Shown here piece by piece: positions 4,639 to 11,966 of a stretch of 11,967 nt of DNA. A program made the position numbers and the translations under genes. Every line of letters begins with the position of its first letter. Within the stretch, counting starts at the first letter, position 1. This DNA is from Bacilli bacterium (lineage in GTDB: Bacteria > Bacillota_I > Bacilli_A > RF39 > UBA660). The notes under the pieces are model-generated. The model did not search any database, was not told the DNA's origin, and was given only the letters and a program-made list of their open reading frames with translations. The stretch is taken from NCBI GenBank assembly GCA_900753645.1, contig CAADZW010000048.1, positions 1-11,967 on the forward strand. The letters are read 5' to 3'.

Positions 4639-7449
4639 TTATTTCAAATATGGTTTTAAAAATTGTCCAGTATAGCTTTCTTTAACTTTAACTATCTCTT
4701 CAGGAGTACCACAAGCGACAATTTTACCACCTTCATCGCCACCTTCTGGACCTAAATCGATAATATAATCAGCAACTTTAATAATATCTAGGTTATGTTC
4801 AATAACCAATACTGTATCACCATTATCGACGATTTTTTGTAAAATCAACAATAATTTCTTAATATCATAACTATGTAAACCTGTACTTGGTTCATCTAAA
4901 ATAAATAAACTTTTACCAGTTGGTTTTTTCTGCAATTCTTTTGCTAGTTTTACTCTAGCTGCTTCCCCGCCAGATAGGGTAGGAGCACTTTGTCCTAATT
5001 TGATATAAGATAAACCAACATCCATTAACATTTGTAGTTTACTTTTAACTTTTGGTACGTTTTCAAAAAATTCAAACGCTTCCTCAACTCTCATCTCTAA
5101 AACATCGTAGATACTTTTTCCTTTGTATTTGATTTGTAAAGTTTCTTGGTTATATCTAGTTCCATGACAAACTTCACACGGAACATAAACATCTGGTAAA
5201 AAATGCATTTCAATTTTTTTAACACCATCGCCCCAACAAGCTTCACATCGTCCACCTTTGACATTAAATGAAAACCTACTTTTGTCATAACCCTTAATTT
5301 TAGCTTCTTTAGTCTGAGCGAAAACTTCACGAATGTCATCAAACACACCAGTATAAGTGGCAGGATTACTTCTTGGAGTTCGGCCGATCGGTGCTTGGGA
5401 TATATCGATTACTTTATCGATATTTTCTAAACCTTTAATCTGTTTATGTAATCCTGGTTTTTCTTTAAATTTATATAAATTACTGGCAACAGCTTTATAT
5501 AATATTTCATTAATCAAAGTCGATTTACCACTTCCCGATACTCCAGTTACACAAGTAAAAGTATTTAAAGGTATTTTCACATTAATATTTTTTAAATTGT
5601 TTTCTTTAGCTCCAATAATCTCTAATTTTTTACCATTACCTTTTCTTCTTTTTGCTGGTACCTCGATTTTATCGATTCCGGCTAAAAATCTTCCGGTAAT
5701 ACTATTAGGGTTAGCTATTACTTCCTGTGGTGTGCCACAAGCTACCACTTCACCACCATGTAATCCAGCCAGTGGTCCAATATCAACTAAATAGTCACTT
5801 GCCAACATCGTATCTGTATCATGTTCGACGACTATTAAAGTATTACCTAAATCACGCATTTCTAATAGCGAATTGATCAAACGATTGTTATCCCTTTGAT
5901 GCAAACCGATACTTGGTTCATCTAAGACATATAAAACACCAGTTAATCTTGAACCAATTTGTGTTGCCAATCTAATTCGTCCTGCTTCACCACCAGATAA
6001 AGTTCCGGCAGAACGATTTAAAGTCAAATATTCTAATCCAACATTGATTAAAAATGAAAGTCTAGCCAATATTTCTTTAACGATTAATTCAGAAATACTT
6101 TGTTGTTCTTTATTAAGTTTTAAGTTAGCCAAGAAATCTCTTAATTCTTTAATACTTAATTTAGTGATTTCATAAATATTTTTCTTATTGATTAATACAG
6201 CTAAAACAGAATCGTCTAATCTAGCGCCTTTACATGTCGGACAAACAGATTCAGTCATATAGTTTTCAATCCACTCTCTAATCCAATTACTTTTAGTTTC
6301 CATATATCTTCTCTCTAAATTAGTAATTACTCCCTCATAATAATCCTTACTATTACGAGTATTACCATTTTTCGAAGTATAATTAAATTCTAAAATATCT
6401 TTAGAACCATATAAAATAATATCTAATTTTTGACGTTCTAATTTTTTTATTGGTAAATTAAGATCGATATCATAATACTTAGCTAAAGTATCAATCTGTG
6501 TTCTTGAAGTATTATCATCATCTAAATTTAAAGAAACGATCGCTCCTTGATTAATACTTAAATCTTTATTAGGTATAATTAAATCCTCATCGATTTTAAG
6601 TTTGATTCCTAAACCTTTACAATCGTCACAAGCACCGTATGGTGAATTAAAACTAAACATTCTTGGTTCTAGTTCTGGTAAGGAAAAATCACACTTAGGA
6701 CAAGCATAATTCTCACTCATAATAATTTCATCTTGTCCAACAACATCGATAACTACTTTCCCATGACTTAATTTAGAAGCTAATTCGATCGATTCATATA
6801 GACGACCTCTAATTTCATCTTTAATAACTAAACGATCAATAACCACTTTAATAAAATGCTTTTTGTTTCTTTCTAAAGTTATTTCTTCCCCTAGTTCATA
6901 TTCATGATCATCGACAATAACTCTGACATAACCATCTTTTTTTAAATCTTCTAACAGATCTTTATGAGTTCCCTTTTCCCCATAAACAACTGGACTCAAC
7001 ACTCTGATTTTAGTATTGTTTTCTAGATTCATAATTTGATTAGTCATCTCTTCAATACTTTGACTGGTAATCGGCTCTTTATGAACTGGACAGTAAGGAA
7101 TACCAATTCTAGCATATAGTAACCTTAAGTAATCATATATTTCCGTAATCGTTCCAACAGTACTACGTGGATTTTTATTAGTTGTCTTTTGATCGATACT
7201 AATCGATGGACTCAATCCTTCAATGCTATCAACATCTGGCTTTTCTGTACCACCTAAAAATTGTCTAGCATAAGCTGATAGACTTTCGACATATCTGCGT
7301 TGACCTTCCGCATAAATAGTATCAAAAGCTAGACTACTTTTCCCACTACCTGATACACCGGTCATAACGATCAATTTATTTTTAGGAAGTTCAATATTGA
7401 TGTTTTTTAAATTATTCTCTCTTGCCCCTTTAATAATAATTTTATCCAT
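4639..7449 (-). CDS. uvrA: Excinuclease ABC subunit A (UvrA)
   Basis: 936 residues, normal for UvrA. In the cytoplasm UvrA binds damaged DNA as a dimer and loads UvrB for nucleotide excision repair. It has two ABC ATPase modules: Walker A GVSGSGKSS near residue 31 and again in the second half (TGVSGSGKSTLINEIL). Two signature/Walker B pairs are seen, each ending in LDEPS-x-GLH, and the zinc-binding CPKC, CPTC and CEAC/CEVC pairs are intact. The start is the ATG at 7449 (MDKIIIKGARENNL), preceded by GAGG 9 nt upstream. An in-frame ATG at 7470 would add seven residues and has no good ribosome binding site. Oddity: the usual LSGGEAQR signature reads LSGGEAGR (Gly codon 5982-5980) in the first module and LSGGEAAR (Ala codon 4959-4957) in the second. 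uvrB is not in the window. The gene is a single transcription unit between its own promoter and terminator. Confidence 0.98.
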   Translation of the reverse strand: MDKIIIKGARENNLKNINIELPKNKLIVMTGVSGSGKSSLAFDTIYAEGQRRYVESLSAYARQFLGGTEKPDVDSIEGLSPSISIDQKTTNKNPRSTVGTITEIYDYLRLLYARIGIPYCPVHKEPITSQSIEEMTNQIMNLENNTKIRVLSPVVYGEKGTHKDLLEDLKKDGYVRVIVDDHEYELGEEITLERNKKHFIKVVIDRLVIKDEIRGRLYESIELASKLSHGKVVIDVVGQDEIIMSENYACPKCDFSLPELEPRMFSFNSPYGACDDCKGLGIKLKIDEDLIIPNKDLSINQGAIVSLNLDDDNTSRTQIDTLAKYYDIDLNLPIKKLERQKLDIILYGSKDILEFNYTSKNGNTRNSKDYYEGVITNLERRYMETKSNWIREWIENYMTESVCPTCKGARLDDSVLAVLINKKNIYEITKLSIKELRDFLANLKLNKEQQSISELIVKEILARLSFLINVGLEYLTLNRSAGTLSGGEAGRIRLATQIGSRLTGVLYVLDEPSIGLHQRDNNRLINSLLEMRDLGNTLIVVEHDTDTMLASDYLVDIGPLAGLHGGEVVACGTPQEVIANPNSITGRFLAGIDKIEVPAKRRKGNGKKLEIIGAKENNLKNINVKIPLNTFTCVTGVSGSGKSTLINEILYKAVASNLYKFKEKPGLHKQIKGLENIDKVIDISQAPIGRTPRSNPATYTGVFDDIREVFAQTKEAKIKGYDKSRFSFNVKGGRCEACWGDGVKKIEMHFLPDVYVPCEVCHGTRYNQETLQIKYKGKSIYDVLEMRVEEAFEFFENVPKVKSKLQMLMDVGLSYIKLGQSAPTLSGGEAARVKLAKELQKKPTGKSLFILDEPSTGLHSYDIKKLLLILQKIVDNGDTVLVIEHNLDIIKVADYIIDLGPEGGDEGGKIVACGTPEEIVKVKESYTGQFLKPYLK

Positions 7450-7479
7450 ATGTATTACCTCTTCATTCAAACATTAAAT

Positions 7480-7508
7480 ATTATATCATTCGAACAAATT
7501 TTTGTAAA
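7480..7508 (-). promoter_or_regulatory. SigA promoter of uvrA
   Basis: On the minus strand, TTTACA (7508-7503) and TATAAT (7485-7480) are separated by exactly 17 nt. The -10 is perfect and the -35 has one mismatch to TTGACA. The ATG is 30 nt downstream of the -10. The -35 lies only a few bases past the T run of the tsaD terminator. Confidence 0.8.
7491..7504 (-). promoter_or_regulatory. Possible degenerate LexA (SOS) operator in the uvrA promoter
   Basis: The plus-strand 14-mer CGAACAAATTTTTG resembles the Gram-positive LexA/DinR box (CGAACRNRYGTTYC): the left half CGAAC is exact, the right half is poor (TTTTG instead of GTTYC). It fills the spacer between the -35 and -10, where LexA binding would block RNA polymerase, and uvrA is a common SOS gene. 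In AT-rich DNA a half site can arise by chance. Confidence 0.25.
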
Positions 7509-7532
7509 GAAAAAGCATCAAATTTTGATGCT
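7509..7532 (-). terminator. Intrinsic terminator after tsaD
   Basis: On the minus strand, the stem AGCATCA / TGATGCT with a 5-nt loop is followed by TTTTTC. The 5' arm starts within the TAG stop codon of tsaD (7533-7531). It ends the tsaE-tsaB-rimI-tsaD transcription unit just before the uvrA promoter. Confidence 0.85.
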
Positions 7533-8535
7533 ATAATATGTCGTTTAAACTACAATTTGCCTTCGCATTTAGATTTAAATCAGCCACAATGCCTTTTTGA
7601 TAAGCAAAATAACCGGCTGCTCCTATCATAGCTGCATTATCGGTACAATACAAAATAGGAGGGATCGTCAAATCAAAATTGTTTTTAGTACATTCTTCTT
7701 CTAATGAATTTCTAATGGCACTATTAGCAGCAACTCCTCCAGCTACTACCAAATTCTTAACTTGATATTCTTTTAAAGCCTTGATTGTTTTTTTAGTCAA
7801 TATTTCAACTACTCTATTTTGAAATGAACAAGCCAAATCAGCTTTTCTTATTTCATTACCTCTTTGTTCTTCATTATGAACTAAGTTAATAACAGCTGAT
7901 TTAAGACCACTAAAACTAAAATCATAGCTATCATCATTAAGAGGTAGAGGAAGTTTATAGGTGTCTTGACCAGTTTTAGCTAGTTTATCAATGCTTGGCC
8001 CACCAGGATATGGTAAGCCTAAAACGCGAGCTACTTTGTCATAACATTCACCAACAGCGTCATCTAAGGTTCCACCTATTTTTTCGAAATTATAATCTTC
8101 TTTCATATAGATTAGTTCAGTATGACCACCGCTTATAACTAAAGCAATTAAAGGAAATTCCATGTTTTTAACTAAATTGTTGGCATATATATGTCCAGCA
8201 ATATGGTGAACAGGAATTAAAGGCTTATTATAAATATAAGCAATCGTTTTAGCAGCGATTAAGCCAACAAGTAATGAACCAATTAACCCTGGACCATAAG
8301 TTACAGCTATGGCATCAATTTCGTTCATTGTAACATCTGCTTTAGCCAAAACTTCTTCTAAGACAATAGTTATACTTTCAGCATGTGAACGACTAGCAAT
8401 TTCAGGAACTACTCCACCATATAATTTATGGATATCAATTTGCGATAAAATAACTGTACCTAAATCAATATGACCATCTTCGATAATACTCATACTTGTT
8501 TCATCGCAAGATGATTCGATCGCTAATATTTTCAT
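7531..8535 (-). CDS. tsaD: tRNA N6-adenosine threonylcarbamoyltransferase TsaD
   Basis: 334 residues, the usual length of TsaD (YgjD/Gcp). It transfers the threonylcarbamoyl group from threonylcarbamoyl-AMP to A37 of ANN-reading tRNAs, acting with TsaB and TsaE in the cytoplasm. It has the ASKHA fold: N-terminal [12 protein letters not shown] (residues 3-14), [12 protein letters not shown] (40-51), [12 protein letters not shown] (80-91), metal-binding HHIAGH near 110-115, the segment [12 protein letters not shown], the conserved [17 protein letters not shown], and C-terminal [10 protein letters not shown] and CTDNAAMIG. It starts 3 nt after the rimI stop with AAGGTGA as ribosome binding site and is the last gene of the tsaEB-rimI-tsaD operon. 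Nothing abnormal is seen. Confidence 0.98.
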   Translation of the reverse strand: MKILAIESSCDETSMSIIEDGHIDLGTVILSQIDIHKLYGGVVPEIASRSHAESITIVLEEVLAKADVTMNEIDAIAVTYGPGLIGSLLVGLIAAKTIAYIYNKPLIPVHHIAGHIYANNLVKNMEFPLIALVISGGHTELIYMKEDYNFEKIGGTLDDAVGECYDKVARVLGLPYPGGPSIDKLAKTGQDTYKLPLPLNDDSYDFSFSGLKSAVINLVHNEEQRGNEIRKADLACSFQNRVVEILTKKTIKALKEYQVKNLVVAGGVAANSAIRNSLEEECTKNNFDLTIPPILYCTDNAAMIGAAGYFAYQKGIVADLNLNAKANCSLNDIL

Positions 8536-8538
8536 GAT

Positions 8539-8910
8539 TCACCTTCTTTCCATTAAATACCCGTCGACACCATTATAATAATTAGGTCTCGTATTGATAA
8601 TTTTAAAGCCATGTTTTTTATATAGATTTATTGCTTTTTCATTATCGACTTTTACCTCTAGCGTAATATTATCATACTCATAATTATCGATAATAAAGCT
8701 AAGTAACTTACTAGCTATGTTCTGACGACGATATTTTTCAACTACAAAAAGATAATTAATTTCAATTCTTTGATACATAATACTATAATCTAAAAAGCCA
8801 ACTAAAGTATTATCTAAATAATAACCTAAAACTTTATTGAAAGCATTAAAGCTTACTTTGTACTCACTTAGACTGTTTAAATAAGTTATATCATTAACTT
8901 CTTGTAGCAT
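8539..8910 (-). CDS. rimI: GNAT N-acetyltransferase, RimI-like
   Basis: 123 residues, shorter than the roughly 150 typical of RimI. It is a GNAT-fold protein: the acetyl-CoA binding region is at INYLFVVEKYRRQNIASKLL (residues about 50-69), followed by ITLEVKVDNEKAINLYKKHG and FKIINTRPNYY, the standard RimI motif B region. RimI acetylates the N-terminal alanine of ribosomal protein S18 in E. coli, and related proteins can have wider targets. In many bacteria it is encoded inside the tsaE-tsaB-tsaD cluster, as here. In motif A the usual R-x-x-G-x-G/A reads RRQNIA, with Asn in place of the Gly. The ATG lies 17 nt inside the 3' end of tsaB, so translation is coupled, and GGAAGA about 9 nt upstream can serve as ribosome binding site. 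The substrate is not certain. Confidence 0.88.
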   Translation of the reverse strand: MLQEVNDITYLNSLSEYKVSFNAFNKVLGYYLDNTLVGFLDYSIMYQRIEINYLFVVEKYRRQNIASKLLSFIIDNYEYDNITLEVKVDNEKAINLYKKHGFKIINTRPNYYNGVDGYLMERR

Positions 8911-9496
8911 CTAAATTTTCTTCCGCTTCTGTTTTCTTTAGATAATTAGGTTTTAAATTATGAGGATTGATTGGTTGATCAAATTCATGTTTCTTTATTA
9001 TTTTAAGTAAATCGACGTTCATATTAACACCATCGATGATCGTATAATCCTTAGGGTATTTCTTTTCTAATTGAGATAGTAAAATATATTCTTCATTAAA
9101 GTACACATTTAAATCTTGATCATAAATCGCACCATAAACATAACCTCTTCTTGCATCAAGCAAAGGAATGTTGTATTTGGTATTAGTTTTAGTTGTAGCC
9201 AAAAGTTCTAACTCGCTTAAAGGAATAATGGGAATATTTAAGCAATAACCGATTATTTTAGCGACAGTTACACCAACTCTAATTCCGGTAAATGACCCTG
9301 GACCATTGACAACAAAAATTTTATCGATATCGTTAACCTTCATATTAGTTTTAGCAAATGCTTCATCGATCACTGACATCACCTTAGTTGAGGTTTGACT
9401 AACATTTGAGTTATTAAAACAATAAATGACTTTATTGTTTTCAATTATCCCTATAATTAAATTGTTGGCTGAAGTATCGATAAATAGATATTTCAT
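8894..9496 (-). CDS. tsaB: tRNA threonylcarbamoyladenosine biosynthesis protein TsaB
   Basis: 200 residues, somewhat short compared with the roughly 230 common in the family. TsaB (YeaZ) is a non-catalytic ASKHA paralog of TsaD that dimerises with it and is needed for t6A synthesis. Visible are the N-terminal strand KYLFIDTSANNLIIGII, the signature VVNGPGSFTGIRVGVTVAK (residues about 68-86), PIIPLSELELLA, and DARRGYVYGAIYD. The start is the ATG at 9496, with GAGGCGG 4-5 nt upstream. It overlaps the tsaE TGA stop in an ATGA junction. An upstream in-frame ATG at 9511 would add five residues and would place the ribosome binding site inside the gene. The 3' end overlaps rimI by 17 nt. Confidence 0.95.
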   Translation of the reverse strand: MKYLFIDTSANNLIIGIIENNKVIYCFNNSNVSQTSTKVMSVIDEAFAKTNMKVNDIDKIFVVNGPGSFTGIRVGVTVAKIIGYCLNIPIIPLSELELLATTKTNTKYNIPLLDARRGYVYGAIYDQDLNVYFNEEYILLSQLEKKYPKDYTIIDGVNMNVDLLKIIKKHEFDQPINPHNLKPNYLKKTEAEENLDATRS

Positions 9497-9942
9497 AATA
9501 CCGCCTCGCATAAATCTTCATATTGTTTACCATAAGGAGTTATCACTAACACTCTTTTGTTTTCATCTAAAACTTTAAACTTAATATCCAATCTTTCTTC
9601 TGGTAAAATATCTTTAATCGTATCAGCCCATTCGATGAGCACAATTCCACCTTTTGAAAAATATTCTTCAATATTGACCCCACTTGTATTACCGTCTAAA
9701 CGATAAACATCCATGTGAAATAAAGGTAATTCCCCATCATACTCTTTAATAATTGAAAAAGTCGGTGAAGTGACATTATCTTTTACACCTAAAGCATTGG
9801 CAAAACCTTTAGCAAATACCGTTTTCCCGCTACCTAATTCACCGTTTAAACAAATAATCATATTAGGAAATTTTTCTGATTCAAAATTTTGAGCTAATTC
9901 GATTGTATCTATTTCATCTTTCACAGTAATTTTATATTCCAT
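9493..9942 (-). CDS. tsaE: tRNA threonylcarbamoyladenosine biosynthesis ATPase TsaE
   Basis: 149 residues, normal for TsaE (YjeE/YdiB). This P-loop ATPase binds TsaB-TsaD and resets the complex during t6A synthesis. The Walker A is GELGSGKT (residues 34-41), followed by VTSPTFSIIKEYDGE, the FHMDVYRLDG strand, and the Walker B-like VLIEWAD. The chosen start is the ATG at 9942 (MEYKITV), 6 nt after GGTGA. A TTG two codons upstream (9948) directly abuts that site and is less likely. It is the first gene of the tsa operon, behind a clear SigA promoter at 9960-9988, and its end overlaps tsaB by 4 nt. Confidence 0.97.
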   Translation of the reverse strand: MEYKITVKDEIDTIELAQNFESEKFPNMIICLNGELGSGKTVFAKGFANALGVKDNVTSPTFSIIKEYDGELPLFHMDVYRLDGNTSGVNIEEYFSKGGIVLIEWADTIKDILPEERLDIKFKVLDENKRVLVITPYGKQYEDLCEAVL

Positions 9943-9959
9943 TTTCAATCACCACTAAT

Positions 9960-9988
9960 ATTATATAAAATAAAAATAATTATTACAA
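9960..9988 (-). promoter_or_regulatory. SigA promoter of the tsaE-tsaB-rimI-tsaD operon
   Basis: On the minus strand, TTGTAA (9988-9983) and TATAAT (9965-9960) are spaced by exactly 17 nt, with an A/T-only spacer. The -10 is 17 nt before the tsaE ATG, so the leader would be only about 10 nt. No convincing terminator for tyrS lies between 10011 and this promoter. Confidence 0.75.
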
Positions 9989-10011
9989 TCCTTTTTAACA
10001 TTTTTATTAAA

Positions 10012-11235
10012 CTAGATATTGATATGTCCTAAATAATATTTTTTCTTACCTTTTCTTAAGACGATAATCACTTGATCAATCGCCATATCTTTTGTTACGA
10101 TCGTATCTAAAGACACTTTATTATCGTTGATCATAATTGCTCCATTAGTCAAGAATTCTCTAGCTTCTCTTTTACTTGAGCAAATATTATTATCTACTAA
10201 TATATCGACAATCGGTCCTTCTTTACATTCGAAACTAGGAACATCTTTAAATCCTACTAAAATTTCATCTTTTGTTAATTTTTTTATGTTGCCACTAAAT
10301 AACGCTTCACTTATTCTAACAGCTTTATCATACTCTTCTTTACCATGTAAAAAAGTTATAACTTCTTTCGCTAAAGTTTTATGAGCATCTCTATTTTCTG
10401 GACAGGCGAGATGTTTCTTTTCAATTTCTTCGATTTCTTCTTTTGTTAAAAATGTTAATTTTTTTAAATATTCGATTACTTTACTATCTTCAGCATTTAA
10501 AAAGAATTGATACATTTCATAACTAGAAGTTTTATTAATATCTAGCCATATGGCATTGCCTTCACTTTTTCCAAACTTAGTACCATCAGCTTTAGTAATA
10601 AGAGGCATTGTTAACCCAAATGCTTCCCCGCCAATTTTTTTTCTGATTAACTCAACACCAGAAGTAATATTTCCCCATTGATCAGAACCACCAATCTGTA
10701 AAGTACAATTTTTATTTTCATATAGCCATAAGAAATCTAAAGCTTGCATAATCATATAAGAAAATTCAGTGTAAGTAATACCAATATCTAATCTACTTTT
10801 TACGGTTTCCTTATTTAACATATAATTTAAATTAAAATACTTACCATAATCTCTTAAATAATCGATAAAATTGATATCTTTTGACCAATCATAATTATTA
10901 ACTACTTCAAAACCAAATATATCTTCGACTTGCTTTCTCAAGTGTTTATAGTTATATTCTAACATTTCTTTAGTTATCATTGGTCTTTCAGCAGTTGGTT
11001 TAGGATCACCAATTAAACCAGTCGCACCGCCAACCAACAAAATAGGATTATGTCCACCTTGTTTTAAGCGAAATGCCATTGAAAAAGTTGAATAATGGCC
11101 AATATGTAAACTATCCCCAGTTGGATCTGTTCCGATATAAAATGTTAATCCACCATTATTTATTTTTTCAATTAATTTCTCATCAGTAATATTTTCAATC
11201 AAGCCACGCCACATTAATTCATCATATAATTTCAT
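10012..11235 (-). CDS. tyrS: Tyrosyl-tRNA synthetase
   Basis: 407 residues, a class I synthetase that charges tRNA-Tyr in the cytoplasm. The N-terminal catalytic core carries IGTDPTGDSLHIGH with the HIGH motif at residues 44-47, then GGATGLIGDP (69-78), tyrosine-site residues around TYTEFSYMIMQALDF (154-168), GGSDQWGNI (182-190), and KFGKS (220-224) in the role of KMSKS. An S4 RNA-binding domain follows from about residue 345 (VDILVDNNICSSKREAREFL). The chosen start is the ATG at 11235 with AGGAGA 8 nt upstream. A longer in-frame opening from 11295 overlaps the coding end of dut and is not supported. It begins 1 nt after the dut stop, its ribosome binding site lies inside dut, and there is no room for a T-box leader, so expression depends on an upstream operon promoter. 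Confidence 0.98.
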   Translation of the reverse strand: MKLYDELMWRGLIENITDEKLIEKINNGGLTFYIGTDPTGDSLHIGHYSTFSMAFRLKQGGHNPILLVGGATGLIGDPKPTAERPMITKEMLEYNYKHLRKQVEDIFGFEVVNNYDWSKDINFIDYLRDYGKYFNLNYMLNKETVKSRLDIGITYTEFSYMIMQALDFLWLYENKNCTLQIGGSDQWGNITSGVELIRKKIGGEAFGLTMPLITKADGTKFGKSEGNAIWLDINKTSSYEMYQFFLNAEDSKVIEYLKKLTFLTKEEIEEIEKKHLACPENRDAHKTLAKEVITFLHGKEEYDKAVRISEALFSGNIKKLTKDEILVGFKDVPSFECKEGPIVDILVDNNICSSKREAREFLTNGAIMINDNKVSLDTIVTKDMAIDQVIIVLRKGKKKYYLGHINI

Positions 11236-11236
11236 C

Positions 11237-11716
11237 TTAATTTCTCCTATCTGTACTACCATAGCCACCAGTTCTAATAACCGTGGCTTCATCATTATCG
11301 GTAATTAAAAATTTAATAAAAACACCTTGACTATAGGCCATATTTTTATTAATTGTAATTTCTTGGTCACCTTCATTTTGAATTGAAACCCAAATATGAC
11401 CCTCATTTGATTCGTTGTCATAGTAATCACTATCAATTAAACCCACTTGATTAGTCAATCTTAAGTTATACTTAAACCCTAAACTACTACGCATCAAAAC
11501 TAATAATGCTTCATCAGAACTAAACTTTGCTTTATAACCAGTTGGTATTTTAATAATTTGCCTTGGTTTAATTACTAATTCTTCAATAGCAAAAAAATCA
11601 TATCCAGCACTATTTTTAGTTGAGCGTTTAGGTAAAATATAATTGTTGTATAATTCTAAGTCATCCTTGACATCTTTTTTAAATTGATCAAAACTTATTT
11701 TTTCAAAACAACGCAT
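11237..11716 (-). CDS. dut: dUTP diphosphatase, trimeric type
   Basis: 159 residues. It hydrolyses dUTP to dUMP and pyrophosphate, keeping uracil out of DNA and supplying dUMP for dTMP synthesis. The five motifs of the trimeric family are present in order: I SAGYDFFA (36-43), II MRSSLGFKYNL (75-85), III QVGLIDSDYY (90-99, catalytic Asp95), IV AYSQGVFIKF (127-136), and V TGGYGSTD (149-156), where Tyr152 replaces the usual stacking Phe. The long motif III loop with SNEGHIWV is of the type I associate with Firmicutes and their phages. It starts at the ATG at 11716, 1 nt after the previous gene, with AAGGG 7 nt upstream. The gap to tyrS is 1 nt, so it sits in an operon with both neighbours. Confidence 0.93.
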   Translation of the reverse strand: MRCFEKISFDQFKKDVKDDLELYNNYILPKRSTKNSAGYDFFAIEELVIKPRQIIKIPTGYKAKFSSDEALLVLMRSSLGFKYNLRLTNQVGLIDSDYYDNESNEGHIWVSIQNEGDQEITINKNMAYSQGVFIKFLITDNDEATVIRTGGYGSTDRRN

Positions 11717-11717
11717 C

Positions 11718-11966
11718 CTAATACCCTTCTTTCAACCTGTTTTCTTGTTTTACTATTTTTTTAAAACAAGCTTCGATTATTTCCTCTTCTTTAAATTCAA
11801 GTAGTTTACCAATATGAATTAAATAGTTAAATATCTGCATTGGAATAGTTGGAACAATATTATCAAATAATTGGGTACTTAATTTAAATGCTTCATTTAA
11901 ACAAACTAAAATATTATCATTTAAAATTATTTGTGTTTCTATATCCTCAATATTTAAATAATTATA
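11718..11966 (-). CDS. Probable all-alpha NTP pyrophosphohydrolase (dUTPase-2/MazG-like), C-terminal part
   Basis: The 5' end lies beyond the right edge. The last 82 residues are visible, ending at a TAG (11720-11718) one base before the dut ATG. The peptide is mostly helical. Its end, LLEFKEEEIIEACFKKIVKQ then ENRLKEGY, resembles the C terminus of dimeric all-alpha dUTPases (PF08761 type), where a helix with an E-E-I-x-x-A-Y/F-x-K-K pattern is followed by an N-x-x-R-x-x-x-GY tail. The metal-binding ExxE and ExxD helices would be upstream and cannot be checked. Adjacency to dut suggests a nucleotide-sanitising role. Another helical protein remains possible because the comparison rests on a short tail recalled from memory. 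Confidence 0.55.
   Translation of the reverse strand, partial: YNYLNIEDIETQIILNDNILVCLNEAFKLSTQLFDNIVPTIPMQIFNYLIHIGKLLEFKEEEIIEACFKKIVKQENRLKEGY

Noticed and set aside
5221..5260. UGA-as-Trp genetic code
   Set aside because: Trp codons that I checked, including the unusual Trp in the CEACWGDG motif of UvrA, are TGG, and TGA closes spoVAD, tsaE and rimI at exact operon junctions.
5097..5348. Second minus-strand frame of 83 codons inside uvrA
   Set aside because: It overlaps the conserved zinc-binding part of UvrA in another frame and matches no domain.
5357..5794. Plus-strand open frame of 145 codons inside uvrA
   Set aside because: It is antisense to conserved UvrA coding sequence, and its translation is a low-complexity Leu/Pro-rich mirror of UvrA with no family resemblance.
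10127..10384. Plus-strand open frame of 85 codons inside tyrS
   Set aside because: It is antisense to the conserved C-terminal part of tyrS, with no supporting signals.
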